Numbered from the stretch's first letter, positions 27,936 through 36,197 are shown. The stretch: DNA of 64,000 nucleotides from Methyloversatilis sp. (GCA_016791045.1 JAEUNO010000019.1:201532-265531); one strand, 5' to 3'. A program made the numbers and translations. The notes: a model not told the origin generated them from the sequence alone.

Positions 27936-28042
27936 CCCATGCGGATTTTTTTCGGAGTGCGGTAAGGTTCGGCCCGCCGCAGGGTCTACTGCCGTGCAAA
28001 CCACATGACCGGTTTGATTTTTCCACCCTCAGGAGATCGCAC

Positions 28043-28309
28043 ATGAACAAGTCCGCCGCCCTTTCTGCCGCCCTCGCATCCGTGTTCGCCCTCGGCATCG
28101 TGACCAGCCCCGTTGTCGCGGCTGCGGAAGGCAAGGAGAAGTGCTATGGCGTGGCCAAGAAGGGCGCCAATGACTGCGCATCCGCCAATGGCTCGCACAG
28201 CTGCGCCGGTCAGGCCAAGGCCGACAATGACCCGAACGAATGGGTGTTCGTCGCCACCGGCACCTGCGAAAAGATGGGCGGCAAGACCGCAGCGCCGAAG
28301 AAGGGCTGA
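28043..28309 (+). CDS. bufA1: Bufferin-type RiPP precursor (DUF2282, BufA1)
   Basis: 88 residues; AGGAG precedes the ATG. An N-terminal signal peptide ([20 protein letters not shown]) is followed by a short core with four cysteines: EKCYG, NDCAS, HSCAG and GTCEK. DUF2282 proteins encoded next to DUF692 enzymes are reported to be bufferins, exported copper-chelating peptides whose central cysteines become thiooxazole rings while the outer two stay as thiols or a disulphide. It lies first in the operon, followed by a strong hairpin and then the modifying genes. Copper as ligand is inferred from the family. Confidence 0.88.
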   Translation: MNKSAALSAALASVFALGIVTSPVVAAAEGKEKCYGVAKKGANDCASANGSHSCAGQAKADNDPNEWVFVATGTCEKMGGKTAAPKKG

Positions 28310-28316
28310 TGCCCCG

Positions 28317-28342
28317 GGGATGCAGCCGGACGGCTGCATCCC
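28317..28342 (+). terminator. Intercistronic hairpin between bufA1 and bufB
   Basis: GGGATGCAGCC (28317-28327) and GGCTGCATCCC (28332-28342) form a perfect 11-bp stem with a GGAC loop. There is no T-run, so full termination is unlikely. It probably protects the bufA1 message end or partly attenuates transcription, giving more precursor than enzyme, as is common in RiPP operons. Confidence 0.7.
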
Positions 28343-28357
28343 TGTCCCGAGATTCCC

Positions 28358-29212
28358 ATGAGCCCGCATCCTGTCTCGCCGACCGGCATCGGTCTGCGCC
28401 AGCCGCACTACGCCCGCGTACTGGAAGAACGACCGCGCATCGGCTTCGTCGAAGTGCACAGCGAAAACTTCTTTCATGACGGTGGCGCCGCATTGCGCAC
28501 ACTGGAACGCGCCCGCGAATGCTATCCGGTCAGCCTGCACGGCGTCGGTCTGGCACTCGCGTCGGTCGACGCGCGCCATGACGCCCATGTCGAACGGCTG
28601 GCGAAACTGGTCGAGCGCATCGAACCGGATTTCGTGTCCGAGCACCTGTGCTGGGGTGCGGTCGATGGCATCCACTTCAACGATCTGCTGCCCTTCCCTT
28701 ACAGCAGCGAAGCACTTGCGCTGGTCGCCGCGCGCGTGAATGCGCTGCAGGACCGCCTGCGCCGCCCGGTCCTGATCGAAAACCTGTCGGCCTACGTGCA
28801 GTTCCGCGACGCGCGGATGAGCGAAGCCGATTTTCTCGCCGATCTGGTCTGCCTGACCGGTTGCGGACTGTTGCTGGACCTGAACAATCTGTACGTGAAT
28901 GCCCGCAATTTCGGCACCAACCCGATGGATGCGCTCGAACGGCTGCCGATGCACGCGGTACGGGAGATCCATCTGGCCGGTCACGCGGTGACCGGATACG
29001 GCCTGATCGACACCCATGGCAGCGCGGTATGCGACGACGTATGGGCGCTGCTCGCCGCCGTGCGTCGACGGGGTGTCGGCGCACCGGCGCTGATCGAATG
29101 GGATACCGATCTGCCGGAACTCGACATCCTGCTGGCCGAGGCGGCCCGGGCCGATCGCATCGGCGCCGACGCAGGCACATTGGATGGAGACCGCCGTGTC
29201 TGCGCTGCTTGA
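28358..29212 (+). CDS. bufB: MNIO enzyme BufB (DUF692)
   Basis: 284 residues. Multinuclear non-heme iron oxidase of the MbnB/BufB family, which uses O2 to convert Cys side chains into heterocycles. A TIM-barrel with metal ligands is visible in order: FVEVHSENFF, SLHGVGLALAS, SEHLCWG, PVLIENLSAY, LLLDLNNLYVNA, EIHLAGH, DTHGSAV and LIEWD. The expected substrate is the DUF2282 peptide encoded 48 bp upstream. No strong Shine-Dalgarno is seen, which fits low expression. Its 3' end overlaps the bufC gene. Confidence 0.92.
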   Translation: MSPHPVSPTGIGLRQPHYARVLEERPRIGFVEVHSENFFHDGGAALRTLERARECYPVSLHGVGLALASVDARHDAHVERLAKLVERIEPDFVSEHLCWGAVDGIHFNDLLPFPYSSEALALVAARVNALQDRLRRPVLIENLSAYVQFRDARMSEADFLADLVCLTGCGLLLDLNNLYVNARNFGTNPMDALERLPMHAVREIHLAGHAVTGYGLIDTHGSAVCDDVWALLAAVRRRGVGAPALIEWDTDLPELDILLAEAARADRIGADAGTLDGDRRVCAA

Positions 29213-29996
29213 CGCCCAGCGGCGCTTTGCGCGTGCCTTGCGCAGCGCGCAGGGCGAACCGGCCATGCTGCCGCTGCTCACCGGCGACGCCGAACGCAAC
29301 CGCGGCCTGCTCGGCGTCTATCGCGGCAATGCGGTGGCCAACGCCAACGCCGCGCTGACGCTGGCCTACCCGGTGTGCCGGCAGATCACCGGAGACGACT
29401 ACTTCGATGCGCTGGTCCGCCGCTACTGGGCGCAGACGCCATCGACCGACGGCGACCTCAATCGCTACGGCCACAGCTTCGCCGACTTTCTCGACGGCTT
29501 CGAGCCGGTGCGCGCGCTGCCCTACCTGCCCGACGTGGCCCGACTTGAATGGTCGGTGCATGTCGCGACGACTGCGGCCGATACCGCGCCGCTGGGTGGT
29601 GAGGCCTTTGCCGGCCTCGCCCCCGATGCGCTGGCCGCGGCCCGCCTGCACATGACGCCCGGCTTCGCGCTGCTCGGCAGTGCATGGCCGATCGCCGACA
29701 TCTGGCTGCAGCATCAGCGGGACGCCGCCGGCGCATCGGGCGACGCCTTCGACATCGATCTCGAGCAGGCCCAGTACGCCGTCGTGTGGCGTGACGGGCT
29801 GCGCGTGCGGGTGGCGTCGCTGTCCGTCGGCGCCCACGCATTCTGGGCCGCCATCGCGCTGGTGGGTGCCAGCTTCGGCGACGCCTGGGCCGGCGCCGCC
29901 GGGACCGAACAGGATTTCAACCTCGCAGCCACCATCGAACAGGCCATTGCTTGCGGCTGGCTGCACCACATCGAAACCAGGGGACATGAACAATGA
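29184..29996 (+). CDS. bufC: BufC (DUF2063) partner protein
   Basis: 270 residues. The N-terminal DUF2063 domain is visible (LLDAQRRFARALRSAQGE, NRGLLGVYRGNAVANANAAL, AYPVCRQITGDDYFDALVRR and HSFADFLDGF). The C-terminal part is a second alpha/beta domain. In MbnC/BufC pairs this protein binds the precursor leader and presents the core to the MNIO. The ATG at 29184 overlaps bufB by 29 bp; GTG 29196 would shorten it by four residues. The stop forms ATGA with the DoxX gene. Confidence 0.88.
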   Translation: METAVSALLDAQRRFARALRSAQGEPAMLPLLTGDAERNRGLLGVYRGNAVANANAALTLAYPVCRQITGDDYFDALVRRYWAQTPSTDGDLNRYGHSFADFLDGFEPVRALPYLPDVARLEWSVHVATTAADTAPLGGEAFAGLAPDALAAARLHMTPGFALLGSAWPIADIWLQHQRDAAGASGDAFDIDLEQAQYAVVWRDGLRVRVASLSVGAHAFWAAIALVGASFGDAWAGAAGTEQDFNLAATIEQAIACGWLHHIETRGHEQ

Positions 29997-30451
29997 ACGC
30001 CGTCACTCGCGCATATGACCTCGGCGCGCCCCTCGCGCGCCTCGCCGACCAGGTGCAGCCGCTGCTGCTGCTCGCCCTGCGCCTGTACATCGCCTGGGTG
30101 TTCATGAAGGCCGGTCTGACCAAGATCGAGGACTGGGACACCACGCTTTTCCTGTTCACCGAAGAATACAAGGTGCCGCTGCTGCCGCCGGCCATCGCGG
30201 CCTTCATGGGTACGGCCGGCGAAATCGTGCTGCCACCGCTGCTCGCCATCGGCCTGGCCGGGCGTTTTGCCGCACTCGGCCTGTTCGTCGTGAACATCAT
30301 GGCGGTCGTGTCCTACCCGGCCCTGTGGGAATTCGAGTGCCCGGCGGCCGTGGAGGCGCACCTGTGGTGGGGCGTCGGGCTGCTGGGGCTGGTCGCGTTC
30401 GGGCCCGGCGCGCTGTCGATCGATCGGCTGCTGGGCCGGCGCCGCGACTGA
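29993..30451 (+). CDS. DoxX family membrane protein
   Basis: 152 residues, four predicted TM helices (LLLLALRLYIAWVFMKAGLT, AAFMGTAGEIVLPPLLAIGL and others). The acidic/aromatic DoxX segment KIEDWDTTLFLFTEEYKVP is present. DoxX proteins are small quinone- or thiol-linked membrane proteins and are frequent last genes of bufferin operons. The ATGA overlap with bufC shows tight coupling. Its biochemical task in the pathway is not established. Confidence 0.85.
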   Translation: MNAVTRAYDLGAPLARLADQVQPLLLLALRLYIAWVFMKAGLTKIEDWDTTLFLFTEEYKVPLLPPAIAAFMGTAGEIVLPPLLAIGLAGRFAALGLFVVNIMAVVSYPALWEFECPAAVEAHLWWGVGLLGLVAFGPGALSIDRLLGRRRD

Positions 30452-30495
30452 GTCTGCGCGCGTGCCGGGCCGGCTTTTCATGTCGGCACTGAAAC

Positions 30496-31083
30496 ATGGT
30501 GCAACACAGCATCGGCGCCGCCCGGGAACACCCGGCTGCCCGCGTTGCCCGATCGGTATTCAATATCGGGCACGCTGCTTTGACTGTTTCCTTACGCTGC
30601 ATGCTGCTGTGCGCAGCCGGCCTCGCCAGTGCCTCAGCATCGGCCGACACGACCGCGCCGTCACACCTGCCTTCACACCGCATCGGCCTGCAGATCGGTC
30701 CCTACGTCCATCACTGGGACCACGAATCCGACCACAACGACACGCCGGCCCTGTTCGGTCTCGAGTACGAGTCGCCGACGCGCTGGAACGTCGGCGCGGC
30801 GTGGTTCCGCAATTCCTTTGACCAGGCCAGCGAGTACTACTACGCGGGCCGCAGCTGGCCGATCGAAGCGGTCAGCCCGAATCTGTACGTGAAGGTGACG
30901 GCCGGCGCACTGCTCGGCTATACCGGCGAGTACGAAGACAAGATTCCATTCAACCGCAAGGGCGTGGCGTTTGCGGTCATTCCGGCGCTGGGCTACCAGT
31001 ACGACCGCTACAACGCCCAGGTCGCACTGCTCGGCACGGCCGGTTTCATGGTGACCTTCGGCATCGATCTTGGGCGCTGGTGA
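30496..31083 (+). CDS. Predicted outer-membrane beta-barrel protein
   Basis: 195 residues from ATG 30496. TTG 30580 and ATG 30601 are other possible starts that place the signal peptide (LLCAAGLASASASADT) nearer the N-terminus. The mature part is strand-rich and conserved in betaproteobacteria (RIGLQIGPYVHHW, WNVGAAWFRNSFDQASEYYY, DKIPFNRKGVAFAVIPALGY). It ends in TAGFMVTFGIDLGRW with an aromatic C-terminus. Relatives are sometimes labelled glycerol-3-phosphate transporter without evidence. Size and strand pattern suggest an eight-stranded barrel. Function unknown. Confidence 0.65.
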   Translation: MVQHSIGAAREHPAARVARSVFNIGHAALTVSLRCMLLCAAGLASASASADTTAPSHLPSHRIGLQIGPYVHHWDHESDHNDTPALFGLEYESPTRWNVGAAWFRNSFDQASEYYYAGRSWPIEAVSPNLYVKVTAGALLGYTGEYEDKIPFNRKGVAFAVIPALGYQYDRYNAQVALLGTAGFMVTFGIDLGRW

Positions 31084-31131
31084 GTCCCGGGCGTGAAACG
31101 ACAGACCGACGGTACGACCGGCAGCGGTGCG

Positions 31132-32223
31132 TCACACCGGCAGCGTCGGTTCGCTGCCCCCGCGCTGCAGGATGACGCCGCAGCCGCGGGTTTCGTGCAG
31201 GTCCAGCCGCTCGAGCGACGGGATCAGCGGCGTCGCCAGCGTCATGATGCGGCGTGCCAGGCTGGCGGTATCCGCGTCCCGGCCATCCTCATCCATCAGT
31301 TCATGCAGCGGCGCGTGATCGAGCCGCTCGAACAGCGGTGCGAACTGCGCCTTCACGCCGCCGAAATCGACCGTCCAGCCCATGACCGGATCGAGCGGGG
31401 CCGCCAGATGAAGGCGCAGGGTGAAGGTGTGGCCGTGAATGCGCCGGCGCGGGTCGCCGTCGGGCGCGCGCTTGAGCCGCACCGCGCTGTCGAGCGTGAA
31501 TTCCTTCCACACGCGGTGCTGCCGGCCGTCGAACTGCGCGCCGCAGCTGGCGGTTTCGTAGACGGTGACCCAGCACAGGCCGGGCAGCAAAGGCTTCAGT
31601 TGCTGCCAGATCCAGGCCGCGATGTTTTCGCTGGTCGGGTTGTCGAGCCCGGCGATGTCGTTCAGGCAGGCCAGATGCAGTTGTGCGTGCAGCGGCGCCC
31701 ACAGGACATCGATCCGTTCCGGGTCGACCGCGGCATCGGGCGCCGCCTTCGCGTGCAGCAGCACCTCGAAGCCGTGGCCGTGCATGCGGCCGCACTTGTG
31801 GCCGGGGGCCACGCGCGGCAGCTGGTGCGCCGACTGGAACACATAGCGGCGCCACACGTAAGCGTCGTCATGCCGGTCCAGCTGCACGCCGGCGTGGCGG
31901 GTGCTGCGCACGCCGACCGCGTGCACGTCGGGCAGGTCGAGCTGAGCGCGCAGCCAGCGTGCGAGATCTTCGTCGCCGGGCCGGGTGACGGTGTCGTTGA
32001 GCAGCTGGTAGTCGAGCGGTGCGAGCGCGGTACGCAGCCGAGCCGTCAGCGCATCGACCTCGCCGCCGGCGACACCGCCCCAGCCCTCGGGCAGCGCGGC
32101 GCGCACGCTGCCGGTGAAGCGGTGGCCGTGCAGCGCATGCGCGCGGTGGGTGGTCGGCAGGTGTTCGAGGCGGCGCGCGGCTTCGAAGTCCGCGGCGGCA
32201 ACATGGAGCAGGATGTCTTTCAT
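31132..32223 (-). CDS. Triple 6-carboxytetrahydropterin synthase-like (QueD) fusion
   Basis: 363 residues, made of three QueD/PTPS-like domains, whereas E. coli QueD is 121 residues. Domain 1 (5-118) keeps HGH (32,34) but has Arg for the first zinc His, no Cys, and no Glu. Domain 2 (124-232) keeps the full zinc set H133, H148, H150, catalytic C144 (HKCGRMHGH) and E223, but the Asp-His pair is lost (QLHLACLND). Domain 3 (237-355) has H263, H265, the Asp-His pair D302-H303 (ERLDHAPLHEL) and E344, but no Cys and Val248 for the first His. A composite active site between domains is plausible. Substrate: dihydroneopterin triphosphate by analogy. Confidence 0.82.
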   Translation of the reverse strand: MKDILLHVAAADFEAARRLEHLPTTHRAHALHGHRFTGSVRAALPEGWGGVAGGEVDALTARLRTALAPLDYQLLNDTVTRPGDEDLARWLRAQLDLPDVHAVGVRSTRHAGVQLDRHDDAYVWRRYVFQSAHQLPRVAPGHKCGRMHGHGFEVLLHAKAAPDAAVDPERIDVLWAPLHAQLHLACLNDIAGLDNPTSENIAAWIWQQLKPLLPGLCWVTVYETASCGAQFDGRQHRVWKEFTLDSAVRLKRAPDGDPRRRIHGHTFTLRLHLAAPLDPVMGWTVDFGGVKAQFAPLFERLDHAPLHELMDEDGRDADTASLARRIMTLATPLIPSLERLDLHETRGCGVILQRGGSEPTLPV

Positions 32224-32318
32224 GATCGGGGTCGGGTCGCGCGGTTGCGGCAGCGCCGCAGTGTGCCTGAGTGCGCAGTACTATCAGTATCGATCGAATT
32301 GCAGAAGGAGCACACCTC

Positions 32319-32705
32319 ATGTCCATCAGTCTGCTCGGCGCGGTGAAGGCCGTGCCCTGGGGCGACGTCATCGCGGCAGCCCCGAGCGTGGTGCAGGGCG
32401 CCAATGCGTTGTGGGACCGCGTCGCGAAGAAGCGGCCGAAGGGCGAGCCGGCGGACGCACCGGCGACTGCACCGGCCGGCGCGCCGGCCGAGGTACGGCT
32501 GGCCGCGCTCGAACAGGTGGTGACCGAACTGCAGAAGGAGGCGCTTGCCTCGTCGCAGCTGATCCGCTCGCTGGCCGAACAGAATGTACAGCTGGTGCGC
32601 GAGATCGAGGTGCTGCGCCTGCGCTCGCGCGTCATGCTGGCCGCCGCCGTGGTGTTCAGCGTGGCACTGGCGGCCAGCCTGTATTTCGCGCTGGCGGCAC
32701 GCTGA
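32319..32705 (+). CDS. Coiled-coil, tail-anchored hypothetical protein
   Basis: 128 residues; AGAAGGAG lies 8 nt before the ATG. Order: amphipathic N-terminus (MSISLLGAVKAVPWGDVIAA), a Pro/Ala/Lys-rich linker, a coiled coil (RLAALEQVVTELQKEALASS to LVREIEVLRLR) and one C-terminal TM helix (VMLAAAVVFSVALAASLYFA). This order suggests a membrane-tethered scaffold facing the cytoplasm. No family is recognised. Confidence 0.68.
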   Translation: MSISLLGAVKAVPWGDVIAAAPSVVQGANALWDRVAKKRPKGEPADAPATAPAGAPAEVRLAALEQVVTELQKEALASSQLIRSLAEQNVQLVREIEVLRLRSRVMLAAAVVFSVALAASLYFALAAR

Positions 32706-32748
32706 ATCCGGCGCGTCCGGCCCGGGGTTCCACCGGTTGCCGGCCAGC

Positions 32749-33327
32749 ATGACCATGACGCCCCCCGACATCCTGACGCCACGCCTGAGGCTGCGCGCCA
32801 TGGATGCCGATTTCCTCGGTGCGTCGGCCGACGGGCGCGACATCGACGAGCTGTCCGCGCTGATCGGACTGAAGGTGGCCACCGCATGGCTGCGTGAATC
32901 CGAGCTGGCCGCCCTGCGGCTGCAGGACGTGACGACTGACCCGGCCAGCCTGCCCTGGTCGGTGCGCGCGCTGGCCTTGCGCGACAGCGGCGAAATGGTC
33001 GGCCACGCCGGTTTTCATTCCCGCCCGGCGCCCGATTATCTGGCGCCTTACGCGGCCGACGCGGTCGAAATCGGCTACACGATCTACCCGCGCCACCGCA
33101 GGCAGGGCCTGGCACGCGAAACGCTGGTCGCGCTGATCCGCTGGGCCCACGTCGAGCACGGCGTGCCGCGCTTCGTCGCGTCGGTCAGCCCGGACAATCT
33201 CGCATCGTGCGCGCTGCTCGCCACGGCCGGTTTCCGGCGCATTGCATCGTTCATCGATGACATCGACGGGCTGGAGTACGTGCTGCTGCTCGACGCGCCC
33301 GACGTGGCGCGTCTGCTCGGGACGTAG
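32749..33327 (+). CDS. GNAT family N-acetyltransferase
   Basis: 192 residues. The RimJ-like N-terminus LTPRLRLRAMDADFLGASAD and the acetyl-CoA-binding region (VEIGYTIYPRHRRQGLARET) are clear, followed by VSPDNLASCALLATAGFRR. ATG 32749 and 32755 are both possible starts. The substrate is unknown. The last nine codons and the terminator after them are repeated at 35648, on the far side of the chemoreceptor gene. Confidence 0.82.
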   Translation: MTMTPPDILTPRLRLRAMDADFLGASADGRDIDELSALIGLKVATAWLRESELAALRLQDVTTDPASLPWSVRALALRDSGEMVGHAGFHSRPAPDYLAPYAADAVEIGYTIYPRHRRQGLARETLVALIRWAHVEHGVPRFVASVSPDNLASCALLATAGFRRIASFIDDIDGLEYVLLLDAPDVARLLGT

Positions 33328-33329
33328 AA

Positions 33330-33352
33330 AAGCCGACCCCGAGGGTCGGCTT
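33330..33352. terminator. Bidirectional terminator after the GNAT gene
   Basis: AAGCCGACCC (33330-33339) pairs with GGGTCGGCTT (33343-33352). The stem is 8 G-C-rich pairs plus two A-T pairs, and AAAA precedes it. It lies directly after the GNAT stop codon. The same hairpin, with a longer A-run, occurs at 35673. Confidence 0.8.
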
Positions 33353-33400
33353 CCCGTGCCGGGCGGTCAGATGACCGCCTGCTTCATGCGGCCCGATCCG

Positions 33401-33456
33401 GCGGCCGCGCGGTACGGCTCACGCAGCGCGCGTATCGGGTCATGGTTGCGCTGCGC
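33401..33456 (-). pseudogene. C-terminal fragment of a DUF2383-like gene
   Basis: Read on the minus strand the fragment encodes AQRNHDPIRALREPYRAAA, matching the last residues of the intact protein at 35745-36197 (AQRNHDQIRALRDQYRAAA). The stop TGA is changed to GGA. It has no start or body and is clearly a relic of the duplicated junction. Confidence 0.82.
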
Positions 33457-33492
33457 CGACCACCGGGCGACCGGTGGGCAAGCTGCGCGTGC

Positions 33493-35496
33493 CTACAGCT
33501 TGAAGCGCCCCACCAGTTCGCCGAGATGATCGGATGCGCGCCCGATCTGCGACAGCGTGGCCGAGGTGCGCTGTATTGCCTCGTCGGTGTTCTGCACGAC
33601 TTCGGATGCCTGCTCCGCCGACTGCGCCAGCGCGGTCGTGGCGGCCGACTGTTCCTGCGTCGCCTCGGCGATCTCGCGCACCCGTTCGGCGGCGCGCTGC
33701 ATGCCGGCCTCGATGCCGCCGATCTCCTCGGCCACGCGGGTGGCGCGCTCGACGCCGGATTCGACCGCTTCGCGCGTGCTGTTCATGCTCTGCACCGCGC
33801 GGTCCGTTTCGCCGTGCATGGCGGCGATCATGTCGCGGATTTCGGTGGTGGCCGTGCTGGTGCGCTCGGCCAGCTTGCGCACCTCGTCAGCCACCACCGC
33901 GAAACCACGGCCCTGTTCACCGGCGCGGGCGGCTTCGATGGCGGCATTGAGCGCCAGCAGATTGGTCTGGTCGGCGATTTCGCGGATCACCTGCACGATG
34001 CCGTTGATCTGCACCGAACGCTCGGCCAGCCCGGTCAGCGAACCGGCCAGCGCTTCCATGCTGCCGGCGATGTCGCGCATGTGCGTCTGCATGCCGCGTA
34101 CCGCCTCGCCGCTGCGCTGCGACGCGGTATGCGTGTCCAGCATGACGCCGTTGGCGTCGTTCGCATGGCTGGCAATGTGGCCGATCGACACGGTGATTTC
34201 CTCGATCGTTGCCGCGTTGTCGCCGGTGGTGCCGGCCAGCGCGCGCGAGCTGTCGGCGATGTGACGGGTGGCGTCCGATGCATCGCGGATGCCGCCGACC
34301 AGCGCCTGGCTCTGATCGCGCACCTCGATGAACATGCGCTGCAGGCTGCCGAGGAAGGCGTTGACCGAGGTGGCGACGCGACCCAGTTCATCACGGCTGC
34401 CGGTTTCCGGCAGACGGCGCGTCAGGTCGCCTTCGCCGCCGGCCAGCGCCTGCATCGCGTCGGCCAGGGTTTCCAGCGGCCGGGTCATCGCGCCGAGCAG
34501 CGCGAACAGCACGCCGGCGGTGAGCAGCACGCTGACGATGCCCATGACGATGGCGGTGTTGCGCAGCGCATTGGCCGATGCGGTGATCACGACTTCCGGC
34601 ACCGAAACGACGCTGCCCCACCAGGCATCGCCATCGCTCAGCGACACCCGCTGCAGGAAGTGACGCACACCGGCGGCATCGCGCCACTGCAGGCTGCGAC
34701 CTTCGCGCAACGCAGCCAGTGCCTCGGCCGGCAGGTCGGCGGCCGGCTTGCCGATGCGGGCGGCATCGCCGTGCGCGACCACGAGCCCGGACGGCGCGTA
34801 CAGCGCCACCGTGCCGACGTCGAGCGGCTTGATGCGGCCCAGATCGTCAGCCAGCTGGTCGAGCGCCATGTCGACGCCGGCGATGCCGGCGAAGCGGCCA
34901 TTCACGACAATCGGCTTGACCAGCGAGGTGATGAGCATCTTGCTGCCGCCAACCACGTATTCATAAGGTTCGGCGAGATAGGCGCGGCCGGTCTGCTTCG
35001 GCTGCTGGTAATAGTCGCCGGCACCCGGCTTGTCGTAGTCGATCAGCGCTTCGACCGACAGCGTGTCACCGCTGCGGCTCCAGTAGGGCACGAAGCGGCC
35101 GCTGGCGTCATGACCGGCGGCACCGGCGAAGTCGGCGTCGCGCGCGTCGAAGGCATTGGCTTCCCAGCCGGTGTAGACGCCCAGCAATGCCGGGCGGCCT
35201 TCGAGCGTACGACGCAGCACGCGGCTGATGGCGTCGCGATCCGGCGTGCCCTTTGCGTGCAGGCCTTCAAGCGACAACGCCAGCGTGGACGACACCGCCA
35301 TGGCTTCGTCCAGATGGGCGCCGACGTCATGCGCGACCGAGGTGGCCACGCTTTCGGCACGCGCCAGCCCCTGTTCAAGCACGGCCTGATGGCTGCGCCA
35401 GGCGAGTACGCCCAGCGTGACCGAGAAGCAGAGCAGGACGGTAATGACGGTGGATGCCAGCAGTTTGGTGCGCAGATTCAGGGCGTGCAGATTCAT
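33493..35496 (-). CDS. Methyl-accepting chemotaxis protein (dCache sensor)
   Basis: About 667 residues from ATG 35496. Order: TM1 ([20 protein letters not shown]), a periplasmic double-Cache domain of about 270 residues ([59 protein letters not shown]), TM2 ([20 protein letters not shown]), HAMP, and a signalling helix with the hairpin tip [20 protein letters not shown]. It ends without a CheR/CheB docking pentapeptide. A TTG start at 35538 is possible in frame, but a sigma-28-like promoter overlaps it, which supports 35496. Likely ligands are small organic acids or amino acids. Confidence 0.9.
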   Translation of the reverse strand: MNLHALNLRTKLLASTVITVLLCFSVTLGVLAWRSHQAVLEQGLARAESVATSVAHDVGAHLDEAMAVSSTLALSLEGLHAKGTPDRDAISRVLRRTLEGRPALLGVYTGWEANAFDARDADFAGAAGHDASGRFVPYWSRSGDTLSVEALIDYDKPGAGDYYQQPKQTGRAYLAEPYEYVVGGSKMLITSLVKPIVVNGRFAGIAGVDMALDQLADDLGRIKPLDVGTVALYAPSGLVVAHGDAARIGKPAADLPAEALAALREGRSLQWRDAAGVRHFLQRVSLSDGDAWWGSVVSVPEVVITASANALRNTAIVMGIVSVLLTAGVLFALLGAMTRPLETLADAMQALAGGEGDLTRRLPETGSRDELGRVATSVNAFLGSLQRMFIEVRDQSQALVGGIRDASDATRHIADSSRALAGTTGDNAATIEEITVSIGHIASHANDANGVMLDTHTASQRSGEAVRGMQTHMRDIAGSMEALAGSLTGLAERSVQINGIVQVIREIADQTNLLALNAAIEAARAGEQGRGFAVVADEVRKLAERTSTATTEIRDMIAAMHGETDRAVQSMNSTREAVESGVERATRVAEEIGGIEAGMQRAAERVREIAEATQEQSAATTALAQSAEQASEVVQNTDEAIQRTSATLSQIGRASDHLGELVGRFKL

Positions 35497-35524
35497 GATC
35501 AGGCTCGTTTTCGGTGACAAGGCG

Positions 35525-35551
35525 TTGACGACGATCAAGAAAGTTTCTTTA
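35525..35551 (-). promoter_or_regulatory. Sigma-28 (FliA)-like promoter for the chemoreceptor
   Basis: On the minus strand TAAAGAAA (35551-35544), an 11-nt spacer and GTCGTCAA (35532-35525) resemble the flagellar consensus TAAAGTTT-N11-GCCGATAA. Ten of 16 positions match, including TAAAG. Transcription would begin near 35518, just ahead of the ATG at 35496, consistent with control of chemoreceptors by the flagellar sigma factor. Confidence 0.55.
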
Positions 35552-35647
35552 AGAGAATAATTTATGAACTCGGTGAATTATTCAGGCACCGGCTCAAAAG
35601 GCCTCGCCCGGCCGCCTGTCTGGTCAGCCAGCACCGGACCGCCGCCG

Positions 35648-35808
35648 GACGTGGTGCGTCTGCTCGGGACGTAAAAAAGCCGACCCCTGAGGGTCGGCTT
35701 CCCGCAGCGGGCGGTCAGATGACCGCCGTCTTCATGCAGCCCGATCAGGCGGCCGCGCGGTACTGGTCACGCAGCGCGCGGATCTGGTCATGGTTGCGCT
35801 GCGCGCCG
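35648..35808. repeat. Right copy of the duplicated gene-junction segment
   Basis: It begins with the last nine codons of a GNAT gene (DVVRLLGT plus TAA, 35648-35674), continues through the terminator, and runs into the intact 3' end of the DUF2383-type gene. It is the partner of 33301-33460. The GNAT piece is a relic here, while the DUF2383 piece is the working gene end, the reverse of the left copy. Confidence 0.85.
35673..35700. terminator. Bidirectional terminator after the DUF2383-type gene
   Basis: AAGCCGACCC (35677-35686) pairs with GGGTCGGCTT (35691-35700) around a CTGA loop. Read on the minus strand the stem is followed by six T residues, giving a strong terminator for the DUF2383-type gene. 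Confidence 0.8.
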
Positions 35809-36197
35809 ATCAGCTGGCGCTGCACCAGATTGCGCAGCTCCGGCGGCAGCGGTGCCTCAAGTGCCTTGCGGTAGCGCGCCAGCGCGCGGTCCTCGCCACG
35901 CTCCGCTTCCTCCAGCATCGCCACATCGTCCTTGCCCGGCAGCGCACCGCGCACGCTCACCCAGCCGCGATGCAGCGCACCGACCACCGTGCCCGACGTA
36001 TCCGCCTCACCGCCGGCGCGCACCACTTCCGTCTGCAGTTCCTGTGCCGCGGTCAGGCATTCCTGCGCCCGCTGCCTGAACATCGACTGCAACTTCACCG
36101 AGTCCGCCTGATCGGCGCAGGTGTTGAATCCGTACTCGCCATCCTTGCAGGTTTCGATCAGGCCGTTCAGCACTTCAATCGTTTCGCTCTGGTTCAT
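35745..36197 (-). CDS. PA2169/DUF2383-type four-helix-bundle protein
   Basis: 150 residues, all helical. AGGAGA precedes the ATG. Conserved text: NQSETIEVLNGLIETCKDGE, YGFNTCADQADSVKLQSMF and RRGAAL-like helices, ending in QRNHDQIRALRDQYRAAA. Ferritin-like fold proteins of this family are linked to stress responses in gamma- and betaproteobacteria, but no activity is known. The 3' end is duplicated left of the chemoreceptor gene. Confidence 0.8.
   Translation of the reverse strand: MNQSETIEVLNGLIETCKDGEYGFNTCADQADSVKLQSMFRQRAQECLTAAQELQTEVVRAGGEADTSGTVVGALHRGWVSVRGALPGKDDVAMLEEAERGEDRALARYRKALEAPLPPELRNLVQRQLIGAQRNHDQIRALRDQYRAAA

Larger units (their letters stand above)
33301..33460. repeat. 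Left copy of a duplicated gene-junction segment (~160 bp)
   Basis: This segment contains the end of the GNAT gene, the bidirectional terminator and a fragment of the C-terminus of the DUF2383-type gene. It matches 35648-35808 at roughly 85-90 percent by eye. The two copies are in the same orientation and flank the chemoreceptor gene. Confidence 0.85.

Noticed and set aside
28317-28342. Full intrinsic terminator after bufA1
   Set aside because: The stem is strong but has no T-run; attenuation or mRNA protection is more likely.
30496-31083. Glycerol-3-phosphate transporter label for the outer-membrane protein
   Set aside because: The size and strand pattern fit a small barrel; nothing supports a G3P permease.
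35497-35538. TTG start for the chemoreceptor
   Set aside because: It adds 14 residues before the usual N-terminus and overlaps a sigma-28-like promoter.
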